This document shows, piece after piece, positions 9,701 to 18,000 of a stretch of 64,000 nt of DNA. Made by a program: the position numbers and the translations under genes. Location: NCBI RefSeq assembly GCF_004361815.1, contig NZ_SNWA01000002.1:62001-126000 (forward strand), read 5' to 3'. Position 1 is the first letter of the stretch. Each line of letters begins with the position of its first letter. This DNA is from Paraburkholderia sp. BL10I2N1 (GTDB lineage Bacteria; Pseudomonadota; Gammaproteobacteria; Burkholderiales; Burkholderiaceae). The notes below the pieces were generated by a model. It did no database searches. It saw only the letters and a list, made by a program, of their open reading frames with translations, and was not told the DNA's origin.

Positions 9701-9817
9701 CAGGCGCACGCCGGCGATATCGTGGTCGCTGACGGCACCAGCTGCCGTCATCAGATTCACGACGGCACGCAGGTCGAAGCGCTGCACGTCGCGCGGGTGC
9801 TGGCGCAGGCGCTTTAG
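6794..9817 (+). CDS. FAD-linked, Fe-S 2-hydroxyacid dehydrogenase (YdiJ/GlcD-like fusion)
   Basis: A 1007-residue fused oxidoreductase. Order: FAD-binding domain (VAO/PCMH type, residues ~45-190, with RGAGTSQCGQTVGEA), FAD-oxidase C-terminal domain (~240-560), ferredoxin-like [4Fe-4S] region (CVSCKGCRRDCP near 657), and two CCG domains (PVCCGRTF near 808 and SSCCGMAGSFGYE near 938). E. coli YdiJ, a D-2-hydroxyglutarate dehydrogenase, has this size and architecture; D-lactate and glycolate dehydrogenases are relatives. It would oxidise a 2-hydroxyacid to the 2-oxo acid and pass electrons to the quinone pool. Start set at 6794 because it follows the MFS stop by 10 bases; an earlier ATG at 6740 overlaps the transporter. 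The paired aminotransferase suggests glyoxylate or hydroxypyruvate as product. Confidence 0.87.
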   Translation: MNDAISGLPVKPVHLVPSASRLVTPLARRLREALRGEVLFDAASRGRYATDASIYQIMPIGVVVPRDQDDLRVALDVARSENAPLLARGAGTSQCGQTVGEALVVDTSKWLNNIVDFDAAARTVTVEPGVVLDHLNAWLKPHGLWFPVDVSTGAQCTIGGMAGNNSCGSRSIEYGNMVHNVDAIDAVLADGSEARFASLREKPQGARINEILDGLHRIATRERDEIAARVPKVLRRVAGYNIDLFDCQNPRAYTDDGIANLAHILVGSEGTLAFSRQLKLRLAPLPKHKMLGVVNFPTFYQAMDLTQHIVGLAPSAVELVDRTMIDLAMDNPSFRAVIAKALVGQPQAILLVEFAGDDRAEQLQRLTRLVELMGDLGLPGSVVQMPDAGEQKALWDVRKAGLNIMMSMKGDGKPVSFIEDCAVPLEHLAEYTSRLTEVFHQHGTEGTWYAHASVGTLHVRPILDMRRDGASKMRAIAEQAAELVREYKGAYSGEHGDGLCRGEWVAWQYGPRINEAFGEIKQLFDPGNRFNPDRIVRPPRMDDASNFRFAPGYREKPFATTLDWSAWNVERDPLSGRESAPGTGNDLSGGLAKAVEMCNNNGHCRKFDAGTMCPSYRVTRDEQHVTRGRANTLRLAVSGQLGTDGLASIEVKEALDLCVSCKGCRRDCPTGVDMAKFKIEARAAWAKQHGVGLREKLIAFMPRYARYASRAPGLMSLADRLPVLSSLVKRTLGLAVERSLPQFQRSFLAGAVSGPGAATSPGAVKEVMLFVDTFNDTIEPDNARAAQQVLEAAGYKVHFNTRTGERPVCCGRTFLAVGLVDEAKREARRMLDTFRPYAERGVPVVGLEPSCLLSLRDEFLQYGYGDEARKLSKLAFLFEEFLVREKTAGRFDLHLKPLDAPRAWVHGHCHQKAFDAFQPVQTVLGWIPGLEVKTIESSCCGMAGSFGYEAEHYAASKAMAELSLFPAVRQAHAGDIVVADGTSCRHQIHDGTQVEALHVARVLAQAL

Positions 9818-9867
9818 CTGGCCGGCAGATGCATGGGTTGCGTCTGGCGTGACCGGGAAACCGGCCG

Positions 9868-10623
9868 TCAGCGTCGAAAATCGTTGGCGTCGTCGAGGAG
9901 ACTGGGGTCCGGTCTACGGGACGCCGAATCCAGCGGATGACGCCGACGGTAATTGATCGCGAGAAACACGGCCATCAGCGTGAGAAAACCGAGAATCAGC
10001 AGTGCAGAGTTAAACAGCACGTGCGGATAGCCGAGTTCGCTGACATTGATAAACGGATAGGGGTAGAAGTCCGTCGTGCTGCCACGCCATAGCGTCACGA
10101 ACAGGTAGCAAAGCGGATAGACGAGCGAGAGCAGGCACTTGCGCAGCGTCAGATGAAAGCGGGGGACGAACAGCACCCAGTACAGCGCTGCCAGCAGCGG
10201 AACGACCGTATGCAGGCATTCGTTCAAAAGCGCCCGATAGCCTGATGGGGTCCAGAGATGGCGCAGCAGCACGTTATAGGCGAGCCCCACGAAGACGATA
10301 TAGACGACGATCGCCGTGACCACCGGAGGCTTGCGAAAGAACCGGCCAGGCAGCGAGTTGGCCCGGATTGCCACGCAGGAAAAACAGATCGCGGTGGCGA
10401 GCACCGTCAGGTTCGTCAGATAGCTGCTCATGCGCTCGACCGCGTCGAGCACGCCCAACCCCCGCGACAGCATTCTGTCGATCGTGACGTCGGTCTGCGC
10501 AGCAAAGGCGAGCCACGCGATGAGCGCAATCAATGCGGCCATCGAAACGGACGCGATGCTGGGCGTGTGCAGCGGCAGGTCCGGCTCGCGTTGAGGCGGC
10601 TGAAGTGAGGGATGGGAAGACAT
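9868..10623 (-). CDS. Pr6Pr family membrane protein
   Basis: A 251-residue protein with about six hydrophobic helices after a 30-residue cytoplasmic N-terminus. The motifs SSYLTNLTVLATAI, ECLHTVVPLLAALYW and FYPYPFINVSELGY are characteristic of the Pr6Pr group of bacterial membrane proteins, distantly related to the FAR-17a/AIG1-like family. No biochemical role is established for the bacterial group. It is convergent with the dehydrogenase, and the next gene on its strand is the PEBP protein about 165 bases upstream, so they may not be co-transcribed. Confidence 0.8.
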   Translation of the reverse strand: MSSHPSLQPPQREPDLPLHTPSIASVSMAALIALIAWLAFAAQTDVTIDRMLSRGLGVLDAVERMSSYLTNLTVLATAICFSCVAIRANSLPGRFFRKPPVVTAIVVYIVFVGLAYNVLLRHLWTPSGYRALLNECLHTVVPLLAALYWVLFVPRFHLTLRKCLLSLVYPLCYLFVTLWRGSTTDFYPYPFINVSELGYPHVLFNSALLILGFLTLMAVFLAINYRRRHPLDSASRRPDPSLLDDANDFRR

Positions 10624-10789
10624 ATGGCGATTCTATACGGCGCAACCCGCTCCCGCGGCGCGGCACGCATCTGCTAATAACTGTTACGACCAGGTCATAT
10701 TCGTTGAAAGTCTGACAGTGCGCGCGGTTCCAGCCGCTCACGACAGCCTTCACGGGCGGCGCAACGACACCGGAGACGCAGCAGGGCGC

Positions 10790-11365
10790 TTACCGGCCGT
10801 AGCGAAGCACGATGCTGGTCGAGGCGAGTACGTGGCCTTTCATCGCAGCCAGCAGGGCGTCGCGGGTCAGGCCTGCGGGTAATGCGTCGGGCACGAGATC
10901 GAGCGCGTAGGCCTGCACGACGTAGTGATGCGCGATCTCGCCGACCGTCGGGCATGGCCCGTGGTAGTCCATGTGTCCGGTGACATTGGTCCCGGTGACG
11001 CTGCCTGCCGGCACTGCGCCTTCCGCAAGCGCAGGGGTCGAGGCCGGAATGCCATACAGCAGCCAGTGCACGACGCCGAAACCCTTCGCGCCATCCGGAT
11101 CGAAAATGGTGATCGCAAAGCTCTTCGTGCCGGCGGGCGCGTTGTGCCATTGCAGTGCGGGCGAAACATTCTTGCCGCCGCAGTTCTGCGTATCGGCGGC
11201 GTGGTTCGAATCGAGCGTAGCGCCGTCGGCCAAACCCGGCGACGACAGCTGAAAGGCATCGGCCGCAGCCGCGATCGCGCTGGCCGCACTGAGCGTCATC
11301 GCAACAGACACACCGCCGCAAAGCAGCAGGCGTCGGGCCGTGCGTGTGGTTTTGTCGCGGAACAT
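10790..11365 (-). CDS. YbhB/YbcL-type PEBP (Raf kinase inhibitor-like) protein, exported
   Basis: 191 residues with a clear Sec signal (RRLLLCGGVSVAMTLSAA, cleavage near residue 34) followed by a phosphatidylethanolamine-binding-protein fold. Family marks are the NVSPALQWHNAP segment, TIFDPDGAKGFGVVHWLLY, and the HMDYHGPCPTVG turn. The bacterial homologues YbhB and YbcL bind small anionic ligands; their physiological role is mostly unknown, although some YbcL alleles modulate host neutrophil responses. The gene appears to be a single unit. A start at 11365 gives a standard signal peptide. Confidence 0.86.
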   Translation of the reverse strand: MFRDKTTRTARRLLLCGGVSVAMTLSAASAIAAAADAFQLSSPGLADGATLDSNHAADTQNCGGKNVSPALQWHNAPAGTKSFAITIFDPDGAKGFGVVHWLLYGIPASTPALAEGAVPAGSVTGTNVTGHMDYHGPCPTVGEIAHHYVVQAYALDLVPDALPAGLTRDALLAAMKGHVLASTSIVLRYGR

Positions 11366-11485
11366 AGGTGGTTGTCCTTGTCGTCAGGTGGATGGCCGGA
11401 AAGCAGCGCAGGTCGGGGTCCGGAAAGCGACGCCACGCTGCGTGACTCTGCAACGTGACCGTGGAGGAACAATAGAGTTTGACAC

Positions 11486-11860
11486 ATGGCGCCCCATAAA
11501 ATCAGGAGCCTGGCGACACACGCGCACTCACTTCAGAGAAGTAAGGCGGCGCAACGCATCCTGCACTTAAGTGTGCCTACTGATGGATCAGCACTCTCCC
11601 GTGAGACTGTTCGCATGGCGGTTGGCGCGGCGAAAGCCCTCGACGTGCAGATCACGGGCATTCACGTTATTCCGGAATTCCATCTGCTGACGCACGACGC
11701 CGAAATGCTTGCCGACACGCCGACTGACCACTCCCGGCACGCGAGGAATCACGCCGAAAAATATCTGGCTTTCGTCATACAGGTCGCGACGGACGCCGAC
11801 GTGCTGTGCGCGACGACCTGGGTCGTGAGCGACCATCCGTATCAGCCGATCATGCCGAGC
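11486..11860 (+). pseudogene. Universal stress protein, truncated
   Basis: From about 11550 the frame reads as the N-terminal two thirds of a UspA-fold protein: SVPTDGSALSRETVRMAVG, then HVIPEFHLLTHDAEMLADT, then SDHPYQPIM. The expected C-terminal ATP-binding stretch (GSHGRRG-like, then GS and the last strand) is missing. The frame instead runs into DNA that codes the neighbouring ACT-domain protein on the other strand. So the 3' end was lost by a deletion that fused the stump to the next gene. Confidence 0.7.
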
Positions 11861-11872
11861 ACACGCAACGTC

Positions 11873-12295
11873 CTATGCCTGCTGCAAAATCTCCATTGCA
11901 CGAATCGTGTCACCCAGCGTGTCCATTGCCAGGTAGGCCACGAACTGTGTGCCGACAGCGGCAGCCGAAACACCGCGAAGGTTGATTCCCCCGGCAGCCA
12001 ACTTTTGGGTCAACTCTGCAATGATGCCCGGCCGGTCGGTGCCCATCACCCGCACTGAGTGAAGGCTCGGGGTGACGTTGAACCCTACCTCCGAGGCGGC
12101 GCGGATTTCCCGGTCGTTCTGAAGCGGCGCGAGAAACACGACTGCCTTCCCGGGTGCTTCCGCAGTTCGACGGGAGACGATGAATTGCAGGTTCGCTCCG
12201 GCGTCTCGCAGGACACTTAACACCTCGGCAAGACCGCCGGGCCTGTCCTCGATGGTGGCCGCCCATACATCGACACGTTCAACGAGCAGATCCAT
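11873..12295 (-). CDS. ACT-domain protein (two ACT-like domains)
   Basis: A 140-residue cytoplasmic protein made of two ACT-like halves: residues 5-65 (VDVWAATIEDRPGGLAEVLSVL) and 75-138 (VRVMGTDRPGIIAELTQKLA). ACT domains bind amino acids or related small ligands and normally regulate enzymes; here there is no enzyme attached, so it is a stand-alone sensor. It is divergent from acetyl-CoA synthetase across 287 bases. No partner can be assigned from the sequence. Confidence 0.8.
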   Translation of the reverse strand: MDLLVERVDVWAATIEDRPGGLAEVLSVLRDAGANLQFIVSRRTAEAPGKAVVFLAPLQNDREIRAASEVGFNVTPSLHSVRVMGTDRPGIIAELTQKLAAGGINLRGVSAAAVGTQFVAYLAMDTLGDTIRAMEILQQA

Positions 12296-12582
12296 GGCGC
12301 CTCTCCCGTTTGATGAACCTCAATGAAAATCTAGTTCATGGCTGACCGACCGGCAAGTCAATGGGCGTCGTCGCGCTAACGCCATTGGCCCTCGAGACGC
12401 AGCTCTTTGACAGGGAATACGTTGCTTGGCATTGCATCCGCCCTGGCCTTAAATTCGTTATGCAGCGCACGGACTGTCGCGCCTGGTGCCTGGACCCATG
12501 AGACAAGGTCAAAAGACGCGCTGCCGCGGGTGGCGTTGGACACCTCGTGTCCCAGGGCACCTGGAAGCAAGGAGGAACTGTC

Positions 12583-14643
12583 ATGCCACGAGACAAGTCA
12601 TCGCGCCGCGCTTCCGCGGAGCAACAAACGGCCGAGGTTTCCGAGGCGCAGATCGCCGTGCACTGGCCCGAAGAGGATTATTTCCCGCCGCCCGCCTCGT
12701 TCATCGCCCAAGCCAATCTGACAGACGCGGGAGTGTTCGCACGTTTCTCTCTCGACAAATTCCCCGAGTGCTTCAAGGAGTTCGCGGACCTTCTCGACTG
12801 GTACAAGTACTGGGACACGATGTTTGACGCGAGCAATCCTCCGTTCTGGCGCTGGTTCGTCGGTGGACGGATCAATGCCTGCCACAACTGCGTGGATCGT
12901 CACCTCGCCGCCTACCGGAACAAGGCCGCGATCCATTTCGTGCCAGAGCCCGAGGACGAAACGGCCCAGCACGTCACCTACCAGGAACTTTATGTCCGCG
13001 TAAACGAGTTCGCGGCCATGCTACGAGACTACTGCGGCCTGAAAGCCGGTGACCGGGTTACTCTCCATATGCCTATGGTGGCGGAGCTGCCCATCACGAT
13101 GCTCGCGTGCGCCCGGCTCGGGGTGATTCACTCGCAGGTATTTAGCGGCTTCAGCGGCGCGGCCTGCGCCGACCGCATCCTGGATTCCGAGAGCCGTCTG
13201 CTGATTACGATGGACGCTTACTGGCGTGGCGGCAAGCTGATCGATCACAAGGAAAAAGCCGACACCGCGTTCGCCGAAGCTGTCGAGAAGGGGCACCGGG
13301 CCGAGAAGGTTCTGATCTGGCAGCGGTATCCAGGCAAGTATTCGAGTCCGACGAAGCTCGTGGAAGAACGCGATGTCATCGTCAACGATGCCCTCAAGGC
13401 GTTCCGCGGCATACGCGTCGAGCCCGTGCAGATGCCCGCTGAGGCACCGCTATTCCTCATGTATTCGAGCGGCACCACGGGGCGCCCCAAGGGGTGCCAA
13501 CACTCCATCGGAGGCTACCTCGCCTACGTCGCGTGGACATCGAAATACATCCAGGACATCCACCCCGAGGACGTGTATTGGTGTATGGCCGACATCGGCT
13601 GGATTACCGGCCACTCCTACATTGTCTACGGCCCGCTCGCGCTCGCAGCCTCGTCGGTCGTGTACGAAGGGGTGCCCGTCTACCCCGATGCCGGGCGCCC
13701 CTGGCGAATTGCCGAAAACCTCGGCGTCAACATCTTCCACACGTCGCCGACTGCGATCCGCGCACTGCGGCGCAGCGGTCCGGACGAACCCGCGAAGTAC
13801 AGCTATCACTTCAAGCACATGACGACCGTGGGCGAACCCATCGAGCCCGAAGTCTGGAAGTGGTATCACCGGTCTGTCGGGAAGGGTGAGGCCGTCATTG
13901 TCGACACGTGGTGGCAAACTGAAACGGGCGGGTTCCTTTGCAGCACGGTGCCGGCGTTGCACAAGATGAAGCCCGGCAGTGCCGGTCCGGGAATACCTGG
14001 CATTCATCCGGTGATTTACGACGACGACGGTAATGAGCTTGCACGCGGTTCCGGCAAGGCGGGCAACATCTGTATTCTCAATCCGTGGCCCGGCGCGTTT
14101 CAGACCATCTGGAAGGCCCCGGAGCGCTACGTGAAAACGTACTATGCCCGCTACTGCCGGGATCCCAGGAGCAAAGACTGGCGCGACTGGCCCTACATGG
14201 CGGGAGACGGTGCTGTCGATGCTGCGGACGGCTACTTCCGGATTCTCGGCCGCATTGACGACGTGATCAACGTCGCCGGCCATCGCCTCGGTACCAAAGA
14301 AATCGAGTCAGCCGCCCTGCTTGTCCCCGAAGTCGTCGAAGCGGCTGTCGTGCCGGTCGCCGACGAGATCAAGGGCAGAGTGCCCGAACTGTATGTTTCG
14401 TTAAAGCCCGGAGTGGAGGCTTCGGAAGATGTTGCAAAGCAGGTCACAAACTCGGTGGTCGATCGGATCGGAGCCATCGCGAAGCCGCATCGGGTGGTCA
14501 TTGTTCCGGACATGCCCAAGACCCGGTCGGGCAAGATCATGCGGCGCGTGCTCGCGGCACTTTCAAACCATCAGGACCCCGGAGACGTATCCACGCTGGC
14601 TAACCCCGAGGTCGTTGACAGTCTGCGGAAGCTCGTGAAGTAA
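12583..14643 (+). CDS. acs: Acetyl-CoA synthetase (AMP-forming acyl-CoA synthetase)
   Basis: A 686-residue ANL-superfamily enzyme that activates acetate (or a short acyl acid) to acyl-CoA with ATP. Visible motifs: the P-loop-like MYSSGTTGRPKG, DTWWQTETGG, and GRIDDVINVAGHRLGTKE in the C-terminal domain. The catalytic lysine lies in PKTRSGKIMRRVL. Length is close to the usual 650-660 residues with a short N-terminal extension. The start at 12583 has a strong AAGGAGG 8 bases upstream. Propionyl-CoA or related synthetases share these motifs, but the tryptophan in TWWQTETGG is typical of acetyl-CoA synthetases. No operon partner downstream: the next 440 bases contain only a relic. Confidence 0.87.
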   Translation: MPRDKSSRRASAEQQTAEVSEAQIAVHWPEEDYFPPPASFIAQANLTDAGVFARFSLDKFPECFKEFADLLDWYKYWDTMFDASNPPFWRWFVGGRINACHNCVDRHLAAYRNKAAIHFVPEPEDETAQHVTYQELYVRVNEFAAMLRDYCGLKAGDRVTLHMPMVAELPITMLACARLGVIHSQVFSGFSGAACADRILDSESRLLITMDAYWRGGKLIDHKEKADTAFAEAVEKGHRAEKVLIWQRYPGKYSSPTKLVEERDVIVNDALKAFRGIRVEPVQMPAEAPLFLMYSSGTTGRPKGCQHSIGGYLAYVAWTSKYIQDIHPEDVYWCMADIGWITGHSYIVYGPLALAASSVVYEGVPVYPDAGRPWRIAENLGVNIFHTSPTAIRALRRSGPDEPAKYSYHFKHMTTVGEPIEPEVWKWYHRSVGKGEAVIVDTWWQTETGGFLCSTVPALHKMKPGSAGPGIPGIHPVIYDDDGNELARGSGKAGNICILNPWPGAFQTIWKAPERYVKTYYARYCRDPRSKDWRDWPYMAGDGAVDAADGYFRILGRIDDVINVAGHRLGTKEIESAALLVPEVVEAAVVPVADEIKGRVPELYVSLKPGVEASEDVAKQVTNSVVDRIGAIAKPHRVVIVPDMPKTRSGKIMRRVLAALSNHQDPGDVSTLANPEVVDSLRKLVK

Positions 14644-15085
14644 TGGGGGGCTACGTCCATGATCATCACGCGGCGCGCGGCGGGCGGGCGGCCATCGGGC
14701 GCCGCAGCCGTCGTTACCCATGTGACGATAGTCGTATTCGCTGTCGGATCGTAGCCCATGAATGTATCGAAACCGGGTATTTCGCCCGTGTGCCCATAGA
14801 GGCAAAGCCTGACACGCCAACGACGGATTACTGAGCGGAGCAGCCACCTGAGTGTCCGAATGACAGTACCCGCGAATGACACTTCCTGGCCGACCGCTGC
14901 CCGATGTGCTCGGCAGTCCGTCACATTGCCACAGAGCGGACAATCAGGATGGCGAACCAGTTGTCATCGCAATCGTGCCAGTTGCCTGTTCGTCGGCTAG
15001 TCAGGAAAATGGAAAAGCAATCGGTCACGCAGGCCATCATACGGGGCAAACGTATCGTGGCAGGTCGCTCGGTCCGTTCGGCAAG
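14644..15085. other. Gap with a relic only
   Basis: Between acs and the TIR-STAND gene I find only the serine-hydrolase relic listed separately and a short direct repeat of GAATGACA (14859-14866 and 14873-14880). No promoter or terminator is convincing. Confidence 0.5.
14668..14800 (-). pseudogene. Serine hydrolase (class C beta-lactamase / DD-peptidase family), C-terminal remnant
   Basis: About 42 codons read YGHTGEIPGFDTFMGY followed by a strand ending APDGRPPA. This is the conserved H-x-G motif and last strands of serine beta-lactamase-fold hydrolases. Nothing upstream matches the rest of the domain. It is a deletion remnant. Confidence 0.6.
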
Positions 15086-18000
15086 TTACGATCCGCACAC
15101 ATTTTCGCCCTGGCGCCCGCGGATGAGCGGAGTGGCAGCTTCATCATCGGCTGTGAGCAGGTTTGCTCCCACGAGCTTTTCATTACACACAGCTTCAGCC
15201 AGGCTCCGACCTCGATTCCGCGTGAGCCATCGGATAGGCCACACCCGAGCGGTCTGATCCGCGGACGCGGTCACCACCCGCTGGCCGTCCGGGCTGAAGG
15301 CGGCGGAGCCAACTGCCCCCTGATGCCCGCTGAGCTGCGCGATCACCTGGCCAGTCGCCGCGTCCCACACCCGCGCGGTCTGATCCGCGGACGCGGTCAC
15401 CACCCGCTGGCCGTCGGGGCTGAAGGCGGCGGAACCAACTGCCCCCCGATGCCCGCTGAGCTGGGTGATCTGTTTGCCCGTGGCGGCGTTCCACACCCGC
15501 GCGGTCCTGTCGGCGGACGCGGTCACCACCCGCTGGCTGTCCGGGCTGAAGGCGGCGGAAAATACTGACCCCTGATGCCCGCTGAACTGGGCGATCTGTT
15601 TGCCCGTGGCCGCGTCCCACACCCGCGCGGTCTGATCCCCGGACGTGGTCACCACCCGCTGGCCGTCCGGGCTGAAGGCGGCGGAATCAACCGGCTCCTG
15701 ATGCCCGCTGAGCAGCAAGATCTGTTTGCCCGTGGCCGCGTCCCACACCCGCGCGGTCCCATCCCACGACGCGGTCACCACCCGCTGGCCGTCCGGGCTG
15801 TAGGCGACGGAATCAACCGGCTCCTGATGCCCGCTGAGCAGCAAGATCTGTTTGCCCGTGGCCGCGTCCCATACCCGCGCGGTCCTGTCGGCGGACGCGG
15901 TCACCACCCGCTGGCTGTCCGGGCTGAAGGCGGCGGAGTAAACCCACCCCTGATGCCCGCCGAGCTGCGCGATCTGCTTGCCCGTGGCCGCGTCCCACAC
16001 CCGCGCGGTCTGATCCCTGGACGTGGTTACCACCCGCTGGCCGTCCGGGCTGAAGGCGGCGGAAAAAACTGCCCCCTGATGTCCGCTGAGCTGTGCAATC
16101 TGTTTGCCCGTGGCTACGTCCCACACCCGCGCGGTCCTATCACGGGACGCAGTCACCACCCGCTGGCCGTCCGGGCTGAAGGCGGCGGAAACAACCGACT
16201 CCTGATGCCCTCTGAGCAGCAAGATACCCATCGCCGCGTCCCACGCGCGCGCGGTCCGATCCACGGACACGGTCACCACCCGCTGACCGTCCGGGCTGAA
16301 GGCGGCGGAGTTCACCGGCCCCTGATGTCCGGTGAGCTGCGCGATCACCTGGCCGGTCGCCGCATCCCACAGCCGCGCGGTCTTGTCATCGGACGCGGTC
16401 ACCACGCGCCGGCCGTCCGGGCTGAAGGCGGCGGAGCTCACCGGTCCCTGATGCCCGGTGAGCTGCGCGATTACCTGGCCGGTTGCCGCATCCCACAGCC
16501 GCGCGGTCGTGTCATCGGATGCGGTCACGACGCGCCGGCCGTCCGGGCTGAAGGCGGCGGAGAACACCGGTCCCTGGTGCCTGGTGAGCGCCGCGATCAC
16601 CCGGCCGGTCGCCGCATCCCACAGCCGCGCGGTCTTGTCATCGGACGCGGTCACCACCCGCTGGCCGTCCGGGCTGAAGGCGGCGGATAAGACCGGTCCC
16701 TGATGCCCGCTGAGCTGCGCAATCACCTGGCCGCTCGCTGCATCCCACACCCGCGCGGTCCTGTCCGAAGACGCGGTCACCACGCGCCGGCCGTCCGGGC
16801 TGAAGGCGGCGGAGAACACCGGTCCCTGATGCCCGCTGAGCTGCGCAATCACCTTGCCGCTCGCCGCGTCCCACACCCGCGCGGTCCTGTCCGCGGACGC
16901 GGTCACCACCCACAGGCCGTCCGGGCTGAAGGCGGCGGAATAAACCAGATCCTGATGCCCGCTGAGCTGCACAATCTGTTTGCCCGTAGCCGCGTCCCAC
17001 ACACGCGCGGTCCGATCCCGGGACGCGGTCACCACATGCTGACCGCCCGGGCTGAAGGTCGCGGAATAAACCCACCCCTGATGCCCGCTGAGCAGCGCGA
17101 TCTGCTTGCCCGTAGCCGCGTCCCACACACGCGCGGTCCTGTCCCAGGACGCGGTCGCCACCCGCTTGCCGTCCGGGCTGAAGACGGCGGAATCAACCGC
17201 ATCCTGATGCCCGCTGAGCAACGCAGTTTGCATTGATGCCTGCGCGCCACGCATGAGTTCCAACTCTGCTTCTACCGATTCCGGCGAGAGCCAACTCTTC
17301 CCCATCGCCAGCATGGCGAAGCGCATTCCGCGGTCATAAATTCCCGCGTCGTTCGCCGTCGTCGCGGCCGACGCCAACACAAGGGAAGTCTGGCGTGCGA
17401 CCGCCCGAGTCTGCTGAATGATCCACCCACCTGTCACAAGCAGAATGAACGCGATTACGCCCGTCAATACCTGGATGCGTCGCTGCGTGCGCCCTGTCCG
17501 TGCCTGTTCTTCCTTGACTTGGGCTTGCTCCTCAGCGATTTGTCGCAACTGCGACTCGCGCCCGGCGCGTGCGACCTCCTCACGCCCGCGACAAGCCCGT
17601 AAATAGGAAAGGCCATCCGCGCCCAGCAGTCGTTCGAAGTCCGAACGCTGCAGGAGTGCTTCTGCGCCCGACAGCCGCTCGCCGGAGTGGGCGAGCCAGG
17701 CCGCCCCCCGCTCGTTCTTTTGCCACTCCTGCGCAGTTCGCTGCACGGCGTCGACTGTCTTGAGTGCATCTGCGTTCACGTCCAGCCAGGTGGTAAGGGT
17801 AGGCCACTGCCGTAACACCGCCTCGTGCGCGACTTCAACGATTGTGACCTCCTCATTGCCAGCTTCGACCTTGCGCCGGTCTCGCAACAGCAGTCGATGC
17901 CGGATGAGACGCTCCAGGACCGCATGCGCCGCCTCGGGAAGCTCATCCCAACGCGCCACGCGTCGCTTGCGCTCCTCCGTCAGCGGATCGACGCGCGCGA

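Noticed and set aside
12376..12570. 64-codon minus-strand frame before acs
   Set aside because: No ribosome-binding site and no recognisable family; it also covers the acs leader.
14876..16690. Long plus-strand open frames with Arg/Gly/His repeats opposite the WD40 array
   Set aside because: They are the antisense of the 126-bp WD40 units (126 is a multiple of three, so an open antisense frame stays open). There is no start site, and the minus-strand gene has a clear domain order and ribosome-binding site.
15225..17224. Regular repeats that could look like a CRISPR or satellite array
   Set aside because: The units are 126 bp, contiguous without spacers, and translate as WD40 blades.
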